From Sorangium cellulosum (GTDB lineage: Bacteria > Myxococcota_A > Polyangia > Polyangiales > Polyangiaceae), in contig NZ_JEMA01000168.1 of assembly GCF_001589285.1 (NCBI RefSeq), forward strand, positions 1 through 64,000: a DNA stretch of 64,000 nucleotides, given 5' to 3'. Every line of letters begins with the position of its first letter. The first letter of the stretch is position 1. The notes under the pieces were generated by a model. That model saw only the letters and a list, made by a program, of their open reading frames with translations, did not search any database and was not told the origin of the DNA. The position numbers and the translations under genes were made by a program. This document shows, in pieces, positions 29,473-37,821 of this stretch.

Positions 29473-30491
29473 GGTCGACCCGCCGGCGCTCGCTGTGGCG
29501 AGCCTCTGCCCTCGCGGCGCTGATGCTGGCGCTGAGCTGCTCGTCGGGCACGGCGCAGCACGTCGCCGCGGATCCGGCGCCGCCGCCCGAGACGCCGCCC
29601 CCGGACGGGAAGCCCGTCATCTCCATCATCGCTCCCGCGGGCTCCCAGCTCGACGGCATGCTGGAGTCGCTCCGCGTCGAGCTGTCCGACGACTACCGTG
29701 TCACCATCTCTCCGCTGCGCGTCGAGGAGTCGAGCCCCGATCTCGTGGGGCGGATCGTAGCGCGAGATCGCCCGCGGGCGGTGGTGCTGGTCAACAACTC
29801 GACCGTGCTCCTCTACCGCAACTGGGCGCGCGCCACGCCGGCGCCGCCGGTCGCGCTGATCCTCATGGCGTCCTTCGCCGAGGAGCTCCAGCGCACCGTC
29901 CCCAACTCGGTGGCGATCTCCTACGAGGTGCCGGCGGTCACGGCCATGGTGGGGTTGCGCACGCTGGGCCTCGATGTCCGTCGCGTCGGCGTCGTGTACC
30001 GCCAGGGCTTCGCCCGCCATATCGCCCGGCAGGAAGACCTCATGCAGGTGGAGAAGCTGACCTTCGTGAGGCAGGAGCTCTCGAACAAGCCGCACGTCCA
30101 GGACCTCCGCGCCGCGCTCGTGCACCTCCACCGCGCCGAGGTTGACGCGATCTGGCTGCCCAACGACAATGGCCTGCTGAGCCCGAAGTTCCTGACGAAC
30201 GTCTGGCTCCCTTATGTGGGTCGGCTCGACGCGCCTGTGGTCGTGGCCGTGCGCTCGCTCGTCAACGAGCACGCGGAGTTCGGGACGTTCGCGGCCATCC
30301 CCGACACCCAGGCGCTCGCCGTGCAGGCGGCGGATCTCCTCTACGAGCTCGCGGAGGAGGACTGGAAGCTCCGGGCGTCGGACGTCCGGCTGCCCATCTC
30401 CGTGAAGCGCCTGGTCGACGTGCGGCTCGCGCGGCGGTTCGGCCTTGATTCCAGTCAGTTCGGGCAGGTTGACTTTCTGATCGGGCGGTGA
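29463..30491 (+). CDS. ABC-type substrate-binding-like lipoprotein (PF04392-like)
   Basis: A 342-residue lipoprotein: basic N-terminus, hydrophobic core and lipobox ALSC (Cys26), then a Pro-rich linker. The body follows the type I binding fold of the ABC_sub_bind family (PF04392): PVISIIAPAGSQLDGML, PRAVVLVNNSTVLLYRNW, a domain crossover near DVRRVGVVYRQ, and DAIWLPNDNGLLSPKFL. Family members are found beside or fused to sensor kinases as well as transporters. It overlaps the upstream gene; ATG 29469 forms an ATGA with that gene's stop, so either ATG could serve. No permease follows. Likely function: extracytoplasmic ligand sensing (inference). Confidence 0.75.
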   Translation: MEMRSTRRRSLWRASALAALMLALSCSSGTAQHVAADPAPPPETPPPDGKPVISIIAPAGSQLDGMLESLRVELSDDYRVTISPLRVEESSPDLVGRIVARDRPRAVVLVNNSTVLLYRNWARATPAPPVALILMASFAEELQRTVPNSVAISYEVPAVTAMVGLRTLGLDVRRVGVVYRQGFARHIARQEDLMQVEKLTFVRQELSNKPHVQDLRAALVHLHRAEVDAIWLPNDNGLLSPKFLTNVWLPYVGRLDAPVVVAVRSLVNEHAEFGTFAAIPDTQALAVQAADLLYELAEEDWKLRASDVRLPISVKRLVDVRLARRFGLDSSQFGQVDFLIGR

Positions 30492-30517
30492 GCGCGCATC
30501 GCGGGAATGGAGGAGCC

Positions 30518-30661
30518 ATGCAGTTACTCTCTCAACCGGACACATGGTGTCGAAGCTACCGGCGGGCTCGGACCATGGCGCGCCCGGGTGACGGCTCGAC
30601 GCTCCCACCCCCCCGAGGGCGTCGCCTGCGCGGCTCGCTACCCTGGAGGGAGCGCTCATGA
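30518..30661 (+). CDS. Possible 47-residue ORF coupled to the response regulator
   Basis: ATG 30518 is preceded by GGAGGA at good spacing. The frame stays open for 47 codons, Arg/Pro-rich in its second half, and ends in TGA overlapping the start of the receiver gene (ATGA at 30658-30661). The peptide resembles nothing I know. It may act as a leader peptide for translational coupling, or be a chance frame in a G+C-rich spacer. Confidence 0.35.
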   Translation: MQLLSQPDTWCRSYRRARTMARPGDGSTLPPPRGRRLRGSLPWRERS

Positions 30662-31101
30662 TCCGGGTGCTCGTGATCGATGACGACGACATCGCCCGTG
30701 AGGCGATGTGCGCCATCCTGGTCAAGGCTGGTTACTATGTCTTCGAGCTGGCCACGCCCATCGGCGCGACGTCGGTCATCAAGCGCGACGGGATCACGGT
30801 GGTCGCGCTCGACATCAACATGCCGACCATCAACGGCGACAAGCTGGCCAAGCTGCTCCGGGAGAACGCGCAGCTCTCGAACCTGGGGATCATCCTCGTC
30901 TCCGGCTGTGACGTCGAGCAGCTGAGCGCGCTCGGCGAGAAGGTCGGCGCCGACGGTATCGTCTCGAAATCGAAGCTCCACGTCGCCCTGGCGCCGGCCG
31001 TCGAGCGCGCGGCGGCCGCGCGCGCCGCGAAGAGCGTCGCGCCCCACGCCTCAACGTCGTCCCTCCCCGCTCCCCCGTCCTCGGTGAGGCGTCCTCGATA
31101 A
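30658..31101 (+). CDS. Response regulator receiver protein
   Basis: A 147-residue protein. Receiver domain about 1-120: acidic cluster DDDD (8-11), phosphoacceptor Asp52 in VALDINMPTINGDKL, the Ser of ILVSG in the Thr/Ser position and Lys in VSKSKL. The last 30 residues are an Ala/Ser/Pro-rich tail without a fold. GGAGGGAG lies just upstream of ATG 30658. The stop is 2 nt before the hybrid kinase gene, so the pair should work together, the receiver probably taking phosphate from the kinase's Hpt domain or acting as a shuttle. Confidence 0.92.
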   Translation: MIRVLVIDDDDIAREAMCAILVKAGYYVFELATPIGATSVIKRDGITVVALDINMPTINGDKLAKLLRENAQLSNLGIILVSGCDVEQLSALGEKVGADGIVSKSKLHVALAPAVERAAAARAAKSVAPHASTSSLPAPPSSVRRPR

Positions 31102-31103
31102 GC

Positions 31104-33938
31104 ATGGTTACCCCGAACACCAACGGGTCGCTCCGCCTCAAGCTGCTGCGCCTGATCCTGGGCGCGCTGCTGCTCCTCGGCGGCGCGACGCTCCTGTCGA
31201 GCGGCGCGCTCATCTATTCCACGGATCGCGAGGTCCAGGCCAAGCGCGAGGAGGAGCTCCTCGGCAGCCTCGAGGAGAAGGCCCGCCTGCTCGGCTTCAA
31301 CCAGGCGCTGGCGCTGCGCAGCCTGGTGGCGGACAACCTGTTCGGGGACGTCAAGGCGCTCATCTTCCAGACCGTCTCGGAGAACAACGACATCGCCTAT
31401 GGCCTGTTCTTCGACGCGGAGAACCGGGTCTGGGCGGCGAGCGGGCTCGGCCAGGCGGCCGGCCCCAAGGACGCGCCCGCCCTCACGGCGAAGGATCTGC
31501 AGGCCCTCGGGATCAGCACGGAGCACCACCCCCGGTCCGTGCTGAGGCGGCGGCAGAACCCCATGGGCGGCAGCGACATCCTGGAGGTCGCGGCCCCGGT
31601 CGTCACGGAGGGGACCCACGCCGGGACGGTGATCTACGGCATCAGCACGAAGAGCGTCGTCGAGCGCATGGTCCAGGCCCGGGAGCTCGCCAGGAGCCGG
31701 CTCGTCACAACGCTCGGGCTGATCGGGGCGCTGATCCTCGGCAGCGTCGCGGCCAGCTATTTCCTCGTGAAGCGGGTCGCGGTCCACATCACGGAGCCGC
31801 TGTTCGCGCTGCGCTCGGCGGCGGGCGCCATCGCCAACGGGCTCCGCTCGAGCGCGCCGCCGTCCCAGACGACCGGCATCGAGCCGAAGCAGTGGGAGCG
31901 CGTCCAGATCAAGAGCGGCGACGAGCTCGAGCTCCTGGGCGAGGCGTTCAACAGCATGGTCGAGGCGAACGAGCAGGCGTTCGACGAGCTGCGCGTCAAG
32001 ACGGAGCAGGCCCTCGAGGCGTCCCGGCTGAAGAGCGAGTTCCTCGCCAACATGAGCCACGAGATCCGGACCCCCATGAACGGGATCCTCGGGGTCATCC
32101 GGCTCATGCAGAACCAGCCGCTCGACGGCAAGATGCGGCGCTACGTGGAGACCGTCGACGCCTCCGCGAACACGTTGATGGCGATCATCAACGACGTCCT
32201 CGACTTCTCGAAGCTCGAGGCCGGCAAGTACGTGGCGCAGCACGTCTCCTATGATCTGCGCCTCGTCGTCCAGGAGGTCGCGGAGCTGATGGCGAGCCAG
32301 GCGCACGAGAAGGGGCTCGAGCTCGTGTACCGCGTGGAGCGCCGCGTCCCCACCGGCGTCGTGGGCGACCCCGACCGGTTTCGCCAGGTGCTCACCAACC
32401 TGGTCGGCAACGCGATCAAGTTCACCGACCGCGGCGAGGTGCTTGTCGACGTCGCGGCGCCGCAGCAGGACAAGAGCTCTGCGCTCGTCAAGGTCGCCGT
32501 CGTGGACACCGGCCCCGGCATCGCCGCCGACGACCAGAAGAAGCTCTTCGCCGCCTTCACGCAGGTGGACGGCTCGATGGTCCGCAACCACGGCGGCACG
32601 GGCCTGGGGCTCGCCATCAGCAAGCACCTGGTGGAGGTCATGGGCGGCGAGATCGGCATCGACAGCACGCCGGGGCAGGGCAGCCGGTTCTGGTTCACGA
32701 TCAAGGTCGGCGTCACGGCCGGGGGCGAGCAGATCCGCTCCGCCGAGTGGGCGAGCGGGCGGCGCGCGCTGGTGGTCGAGATCAGCAAGAGCTGGCGCGA
32801 TGTCGTCGTGGAGCATTTGGTGGCCTGGGGCTTCGACGCCGAGGCCACGACCTCCGGCAGGGACGCGATCAGCCGGCTGGAGCTCTCGCTGCTCGAGAAG
32901 CGGCCGTTCAGCGCCGCCGTCGTCGGCGTGCAGATGGACGATCTCGATCTCGAGGCCTTCCTCCGCACCATCCAGTCGGTGCCGGGGCTGGAGAGGCTGC
33001 CCGTTGTGGCGCTCTACCACATGGGGTCGAGCGTGGCGCTGACCGGGCTCGAGTCCACCCTTGTCACGCAGCTCCCCAAGCCGCTCCGCGTGTCCGAGCT
33101 CTACAACACGCTGCAGAGCGCGCTCACCGGCGCCAAGATCGCGCCCGTCAGCAAGCCCGGCGTGGAGCCGGGCAAGATCGCGAGCAAGCTCCCCGTGCTG
33201 GTCGTCGATGACAACGAGATCAACCGCTACGTGGCGATGGAGCAGGTGGAGCAGCTCGGCCTGCGCGTGGAGACCGCGTGCAACGGCCTGGAGGCCCTCG
33301 AGTGCATCAAGCAGAAGCGGTACGTCGCCGTCCTCATGGACTGCCAGATGCCGGTCATGGACGGATACACCGCCACGCAGAAGATCCGCGAGTGGGAGCG
33401 CGAGAAGAATCGTCACACGGTGATCATCGCGCTCACGGCGCACGCGCTGGTCGGCGAGCGGGATCGGGTGCTCGCCGCGGGGATGGACGACTACCTGGCC
33501 AAGCCGGTGCGGCCCCAGTCGCTGCAGAAGACCCTGTGGCGGCACGTTGTCCTGCACCGGGACGAGCCGGAGACGGCGCCCGCGCTCACGAGCGGCGCGA
33601 GGGAGCCTGCGTCCCTGCTCGTGCTCGATCCCGAGGTCCCGCGCTCGCGCAAGCTGATCGAGCTCGTCCTCAAGAACGTCCCGCAGCAGCTCGACGGCCT
33701 GGAGGCCTCCCTGCGGGCGTCGGTCGTCGCCGAGGTGAAGGCGAGCGCCCACAAGCTGAAGGGCAGCATGCTCTCGATCGGCGCGTCGCGCGTCGCCGAG
33801 CTGGCGGAGAAGATGCAGTTCGCGGCCGGCCAGGGCGAGCTGCCGGCGACGGGCGATCTGGCGCGGATACGTGAGGAGTTCGCCTCCGTCAGCGTCGCCC
33901 TGAAGGAAGAGCTCGCCGCGACAGCCCAGGCGACGTGA
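31104..33938 (+). CDS. Hybrid sensor histidine kinase with pseudo-receiver, receiver and Hpt
   Basis: A 944-residue membrane kinase. Order: transmembrane helix (about 12-38), periplasmic sensor domain (about 40-197), second helix (about 198-222), HAMP-like linker, HisKA with His319 in NMSHEIRTPMNG, HATPase (DTGPGIA and GGTGLGLAIS motifs), a degenerate receiver (about 545-670) in which the Asp strand reads AVVGVQMDD, a true receiver with Asp746 in LMDCQMPVMDG, and an Hpt domain with His883 in AHKLKG. This is a complete internal phosphorelay, His319 to Asp746 to His883, expected to end on the receiver encoded just upstream. It lies between periplasmic-binding proteins and a TonB receptor, so the input signal may be a bound nutrient. 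Confidence 0.95.
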   Translation: MVTPNTNGSLRLKLLRLILGALLLLGGATLLSSGALIYSTDREVQAKREEELLGSLEEKARLLGFNQALALRSLVADNLFGDVKALIFQTVSENNDIAYGLFFDAENRVWAASGLGQAAGPKDAPALTAKDLQALGISTEHHPRSVLRRRQNPMGGSDILEVAAPVVTEGTHAGTVIYGISTKSVVERMVQARELARSRLVTTLGLIGALILGSVAASYFLVKRVAVHITEPLFALRSAAGAIANGLRSSAPPSQTTGIEPKQWERVQIKSGDELELLGEAFNSMVEANEQAFDELRVKTEQALEASRLKSEFLANMSHEIRTPMNGILGVIRLMQNQPLDGKMRRYVETVDASANTLMAIINDVLDFSKLEAGKYVAQHVSYDLRLVVQEVAELMASQAHEKGLELVYRVERRVPTGVVGDPDRFRQVLTNLVGNAIKFTDRGEVLVDVAAPQQDKSSALVKVAVVDTGPGIAADDQKKLFAAFTQVDGSMVRNHGGTGLGLAISKHLVEVMGGEIGIDSTPGQGSRFWFTIKVGVTAGGEQIRSAEWASGRRALVVEISKSWRDVVVEHLVAWGFDAEATTSGRDAISRLELSLLEKRPFSAAVVGVQMDDLDLEAFLRTIQSVPGLERLPVVALYHMGSSVALTGLESTLVTQLPKPLRVSELYNTLQSALTGAKIAPVSKPGVEPGKIASKLPVLVVDDNEINRYVAMEQVEQLGLRVETACNGLEALECIKQKRYVAVLMDCQMPVMDGYTATQKIREWEREKNRHTVIIALTAHALVGERDRVLAAGMDDYLAKPVRPQSLQKTLWRHVVLHRDEPETAPALTSGAREPASLLVLDPEVPRSRKLIELVLKNVPQQLDGLEASLRASVVAEVKASAHKLKGSMLSIGASRVAELAEKMQFAAGQGELPATGDLARIREEFASVSVALKEELAATAQAT

Positions 33939-33993
33939 CAAGCAAGTGCGCCCACTCTGCCATGGCCCAAGGCTCAGAACGAACCCTACCCGC

Positions 33994-36183
33994 ATGACCT
34001 TTGCCTCGCTCGAAGCCAAGTGGATGGTTGCCCTGGTGATCGCCGCGGCGCCAGGCGTCGCATGGGCTCAGCCGACGGCCGCCACGGCCCCGGGAGCCCC
34101 GAACGCCGCGGGGAAGGAGCAGCGCAACGACGCGCTCGAGGGCGTCGACCTCTTGCGGCTGCTCGACGTCGAGGTGTCCACGGCCTCCAAGACGCTGGAG
34201 ACGCTGGACGACGCGCCGGCGGTCGTGACGGCGATCACGGCAGAGGAGATCCGCCGCTGGGGGTACACGAGCGTCGGCGAGGTGCTCAGGCACGTCGTCG
34301 GGTTCTACTTGATTGACGATCACATCCTGCCGAACGCGGGCGTGCAGGGCATGACCGGCGGGCTGGGGGCCGAGAGCGGCGGGATCAAGGTCATGATCGA
34401 CGGGCGATCGGTGGCCTTCCGGACGACCAGCGGCAACTGGCTGGGAACGGAGCTGATCCCGCTGTCCGCCATCAAGCAGATCGAGGTCGTCCGCGGCCCG
34501 GCGTCGGCGCTCTACGGCGCCGATGCGTTCCTCGGGGTCGTCAACATCATCACCCTCGCGGGGGAGGACATCCCCTTCGCCGACGGCACGGCGCGCTTCG
34601 GCGTGACGGGGAGCAACCTGAGCGGCGGCCTCGACGTGCTGGGGGGGATGTCCACCGACCGCTTCGACATGATGTTGACGGCCGCGGGGGAGCTCGACGA
34701 TCGCGGTGGCCTGATGATGCCTGGCCAGTCGCCGGCCCCGCGGATCCCGACCTACAACACGCGGGGCGCGGAGGCCGAGAACCTCGAGCGCTTCTCGGCG
34801 GTCTTCGGCTCGCGCATCGCGTTCCGCGATCCGGAGCGCGGTCACCACCTCGTGGTCAGCGGCTACTGGTCGCGCTTCCGGCGCGGCGGAGACTTCGCGC
34901 AGTGGGCGCAGCTCACCGGCGGAACGGACACGTTCGGCAGCCCAGCCGGCACCGTGGTCAGCCTGCAGCAACACCGCATCGCGGTCGATGGGCTCTTCCA
35001 GCTCAACCGGGAGCTCGCCATCGCGGTGCAGGGCATGTATTTCCAGGGCGGCGTCCTGCCGGAAGACCGCGTGGACGTCGCCGGCGGCTGGTACTACATC
35101 GAGCGGCGCATGGCCTACCGCGGCGTCGACGCGAACGTCGAGCTCCGGTGGGTCCCCTGGGACCGCTTCAACGTCATCCTCAACCTCGAGTCGGTCTACG
35201 ACAACGAGGATCTGCCCTCCTTCCGTCGGGTCAGCAAGCTCACGGGGCAGGCGTTCGGCTCGCCGGAGCGGGAGCAGCTCTCGACCGAGCTGGTCGACAT
35301 CGGGGCGCTGCTCAGCGCCAACCTCAAGGTGCTCGACCCGTGGCTGAAGCTGACGGGGGGTTTCCGCTACGATAACCACAGCAGGTACGAGAATCAGCTC
35401 ACCGGCCGCTTCGGGGCGACATCGCACCTGGGGAAGAGCGTCGTGGCCAAGCTGCTGTACGGCAGCGCCTTCAAGGCGCCGTCGCCCTACCTGCTGTACG
35501 CCCAGCCGCTCGTGCCGGGCGACGTGATCGGGAACGCGGACCTGAAGCCTCAGTCCATCCACACGGTGGACGCCGAGGTGACGTGGCGGCCGCGCGCCTG
35601 GGCCTCGGCGAGCACGGGGGTGTCTTACAGCCTCCTGAACGACAAGGCGGAGTTCGTCCCGCGGGGCATCAACCAGACGGCCGTGAACGTCGCCAATCAG
35701 ATGTCGCTGATCTGGGCGACGCGCGCCGAGCTGCGGCGCGGCGACGCCTATGGCGGCTACGCGTCGTTCGAGACCGTGCACTCCACCCGGGAATCCGGCC
35801 AGGTGGGCTACCAGGCCGAGCTGGTCGGTCCGGAGATGGTCGCCTACCCGCGCTGGATCGCCCGGGGCGGGGCGTACGTGAAGCTGCCGTCGCCGAGCGC
35901 CGTTCCGCTCGAGCTCTCGACGCAAGCGATCGTCGTCGGGCCCCGGCGCGCCGCCGACGCGAGCATCCTGGAGAACGGCCGCAGCTTCGACCTGCCCACG
36001 TACCTGTGGTGGAACGCCAGCCTGGTCGCGCGCAACCTGTGGGTCATCCCGGGTCACGAGACGACGGTGGCGCTGCGCGCCAAGAACATCCTCGGCGCCA
36101 GCGGGCCGGACCCCGGGTTCTCGGGCTTCGAGTACCCGCTGGCCCCGCGCGAGGTGTTCCTCGAGCTACGACACCGCTACTGA
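33994..36183 (+). CDS. TonB-dependent outer-membrane receptor
   Basis: A 729-residue protein. ATG 33994 gives a signal peptide ending near GVAWA. The plug domain (about 45-170) shows the pattern STASKTLETLDDAPAVVTAI, WGYTSVGEVLRHVVGFY and VRGPASALYGADAFLGVVNI. The rest forms the beta-barrel and ends in an aromatic residue (LRHRY) as needed for outer-membrane insertion. No clear TonB box could be assigned. The subfamily, with the ASK-plug start, often occurs beside PF04392-type binding proteins and sensor kinases. It follows the hybrid kinase by 55 nt and probably imports the ligand sensed by the system; the ligand is unknown. Confidence 0.93.
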   Translation: MTFASLEAKWMVALVIAAAPGVAWAQPTAATAPGAPNAAGKEQRNDALEGVDLLRLLDVEVSTASKTLETLDDAPAVVTAITAEEIRRWGYTSVGEVLRHVVGFYLIDDHILPNAGVQGMTGGLGAESGGIKVMIDGRSVAFRTTSGNWLGTELIPLSAIKQIEVVRGPASALYGADAFLGVVNIITLAGEDIPFADGTARFGVTGSNLSGGLDVLGGMSTDRFDMMLTAAGELDDRGGLMMPGQSPAPRIPTYNTRGAEAENLERFSAVFGSRIAFRDPERGHHLVVSGYWSRFRRGGDFAQWAQLTGGTDTFGSPAGTVVSLQQHRIAVDGLFQLNRELAIAVQGMYFQGGVLPEDRVDVAGGWYYIERRMAYRGVDANVELRWVPWDRFNVILNLESVYDNEDLPSFRRVSKLTGQAFGSPEREQLSTELVDIGALLSANLKVLDPWLKLTGGFRYDNHSRYENQLTGRFGATSHLGKSVVAKLLYGSAFKAPSPYLLYAQPLVPGDVIGNADLKPQSIHTVDAEVTWRPRAWASASTGVSYSLLNDKAEFVPRGINQTAVNVANQMSLIWATRAELRRGDAYGGYASFETVHSTRESGQVGYQAELVGPEMVAYPRWIARGGAYVKLPSPSAVPLELSTQAIVVGPRRAADASILENGRSFDLPTYLWWNASLVARNLWVIPGHETTVALRAKNILGASGPDPGFSGFEYPLAPREVFLELRHRY

Positions 36184-36187
36184 GCGG

Positions 36188-36222
36188 CGCGTATCGAGGC
36201 GAGATACCCTCCTCGATACGCG
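36188..36222. terminator. Bidirectional terminator hairpin after the TonB receptor
   Basis: CGCGTATCGAGG (36188-36199) and CCTCGATACGCG (36211-36222) form a perfect 12-bp stem with an 11-nt loop, 4 nt past the TonB receptor stop and before the end of the convergent binding-protein gene. There is no T-run. Confidence 0.7.
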
Positions 36223-36275
36223 ATGGGCTCGGTCCCGCGCAGGCCCCAGCGTGAGCGTCGAGCTGACCTGCGCGG

Positions 36276-37583
36276 CTAGTTCACGCCGGAGCACGCCACG
36301 GCGACGGGGGGAAGATCGACGAAGGCGTGCCCTTGGATCTTCCATCGCTGCATGAAGTGATGGATGCTCGCCCCGTATTCGTCGAACTCGTACTCGGCGG
36401 CCGCCCCGATGTACCGGAGCCGGGTCCCCGCGCGGAGCCTGGCCATCGCCGTGTTCAGCTCCGACCACCTGACAGGCTCGTTCTCCGGGCTGTTGAGATC
36501 GCGAATGATCTTCTGCAGCTCATACCCGGACAGCGGCAGCTCCTTGCCGGTCGCCTGGGCGTACACGAGGCCCATCGCGATGAGGACGGCGCCGTCGTAA
36601 TAGAAGTGCGCTGCGGGCAGCGGCGCCTCGCCGTCCCACCGGCGCGAGAAGTGGTCGATGAAGGCGGCGGCGTTCTCTGTCGAGCAGCCGGCCATCTCCT
36701 CGGATCCGTCCACCACCGGGCACTCGCTGCGCAGGCTGAGCGAGGGCGAGACCCCGATGTATTCGTCGAGGGAGCCTGTCGGGATGTTGGCGAGCAGCAC
36801 CTCGGTGCGCAGCGCGGGACCGAGGAGCCAGGTGCCCGGGCGCCCGGAGACTGTCCACTCGGTCACGATGGTCGAGGCGGTGGCGGGGTACGCCGCCAGG
36901 AGCGTGCGGCCGGCGTGCGACGCGAAGGCGGACTCGATCTTCTTCGTGTACGTGTGCTCGCCCGACGTGAACGTCACCGAGGGGAGGACCCTGCCCCGGA
37001 GCGCCACGAACTGGGTCGTGAACTCGCTCCTGACGCGGGTGTTGTAGTCGTCCCGCGCGGCGAGGCTGTTCACGGTGCCGACGCCCTCGCCGACGGCGAC
37101 CATCGCCAGCGCGCAACCCACGTGGAACGGGGCCGGGGCGAGCCGCATCCAGCCTCCCCTCGTCTCGCTGCGCGCGACCGAGGGCGCGGCGTACCCCGGC
37201 AGCATGTGAAACACGTCGAGCCCCTTCACGTCCGTCGCGATCTCACGGGCGAGCTCGTCCTCCTCGGGCCCGACCAGGTAGGCGATCTTGTCCGCGTACA
37301 GCAGCTGGAGCAGCTGATCGAGCCCACGCGCCGTGCTGGAGTGGCTGTCGCGGCTCCGGAGGTCGAACGGCCTGCCGTCGAGCCCCCCCGCGGCGTTCAG
37401 ATCCTCGATCGCGAGCAACATCGCCTGCTCGAGGTTGCGGCCAACGGCCGACTCGCTGCCGGAGAAGGGCAGGAGGGCCCCGAGGACGACGGCATCCTCG
37501 GGGTGGCCTGGCGCTGCCGGCGAGCAGGACGCCGAGAGCAGGGACGTGAGCCCCAAGAGCAGCCTGGTCTCCATGCGGCGCAT
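36276..37583 (-). CDS. Branched-chain amino-acid-type ABC substrate-binding lipoprotein, copy 1
   Basis: A 435-residue lipoprotein: ATG 37583 gives MRRMETR, a hydrophobic core and lipobox LSASC (Cys20). The body is a type I periplasmic-binding fold of the LivJ/Peripla_BP_6 group: VVLGALLPFSGSESAVGRN, LEQAMLLAIEDLNAAGGLDG, AYLVGPEEDE, and the C-terminal HFYYDGAVLIAMGLVYA. ATG 37574 is an alternative start. It is about 75% identical by eye to the next gene on the same strand, so the two arose by tandem duplication, including an upstream 30-bp element. No permease or ATPase gene is present, suggesting a sensory rather than transport role. Confidence 0.88.
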   Translation of the reverse strand: MRRMETRLLLGLTSLLSASCSPAAPGHPEDAVVLGALLPFSGSESAVGRNLEQAMLLAIEDLNAAGGLDGRPFDLRSRDSHSSTARGLDQLLQLLYADKIAYLVGPEEDELAREIATDVKGLDVFHMLPGYAAPSVARSETRGGWMRLAPAPFHVGCALAMVAVGEGVGTVNSLAARDDYNTRVRSEFTTQFVALRGRVLPSVTFTSGEHTYTKKIESAFASHAGRTLLAAYPATASTIVTEWTVSGRPGTWLLGPALRTEVLLANIPTGSLDEYIGVSPSLSLRSECPVVDGSEEMAGCSTENAAAFIDHFSRRWDGEAPLPAAHFYYDGAVLIAMGLVYAQATGKELPLSGYELQKIIRDLNSPENEPVRWSELNTAMARLRAGTRLRYIGAAAEYEFDEYGASIHHFMQRWKIQGHAFVDLPPVAVACSGVN

Positions 37584-37675
37584 GTGTCGTCCGAGGTGGG
37601 TAAGCCACATGCCGGCTTGATGGAAGCAATGCAAGGCGGCAGGGCCCCCTGAGGTCGATGCTTGACCCTCCAGCC

Positions 37676-37705
37676 GATGACATCGCATCGAGGACCGATC
37701 GTCAA
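37676..37705 (-). promoter_or_regulatory. 30-bp element upstream of binding protein copy 1
   Basis: On the minus strand it begins TTGACGATCGGTCC, so a -35-like TTGACG is included. It matches the element at 39221-39250 in 29 of 30 positions, while the sequence between the element and each gene is poorly conserved. It lies about 90 bp upstream of ATG 37583. Confidence 0.5.
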
Positions 37706-37821
37706 GGGGGACGCACGTCGGTGGAGCGGATCGCTGCGTCGACCACCTGAGCTCCAGCTCCAGCCATGGCGCTGCGCGCCACGCGCGGTACCCCCGCGCG
37801 AAAGTCATGCTGGCAGCGGGC

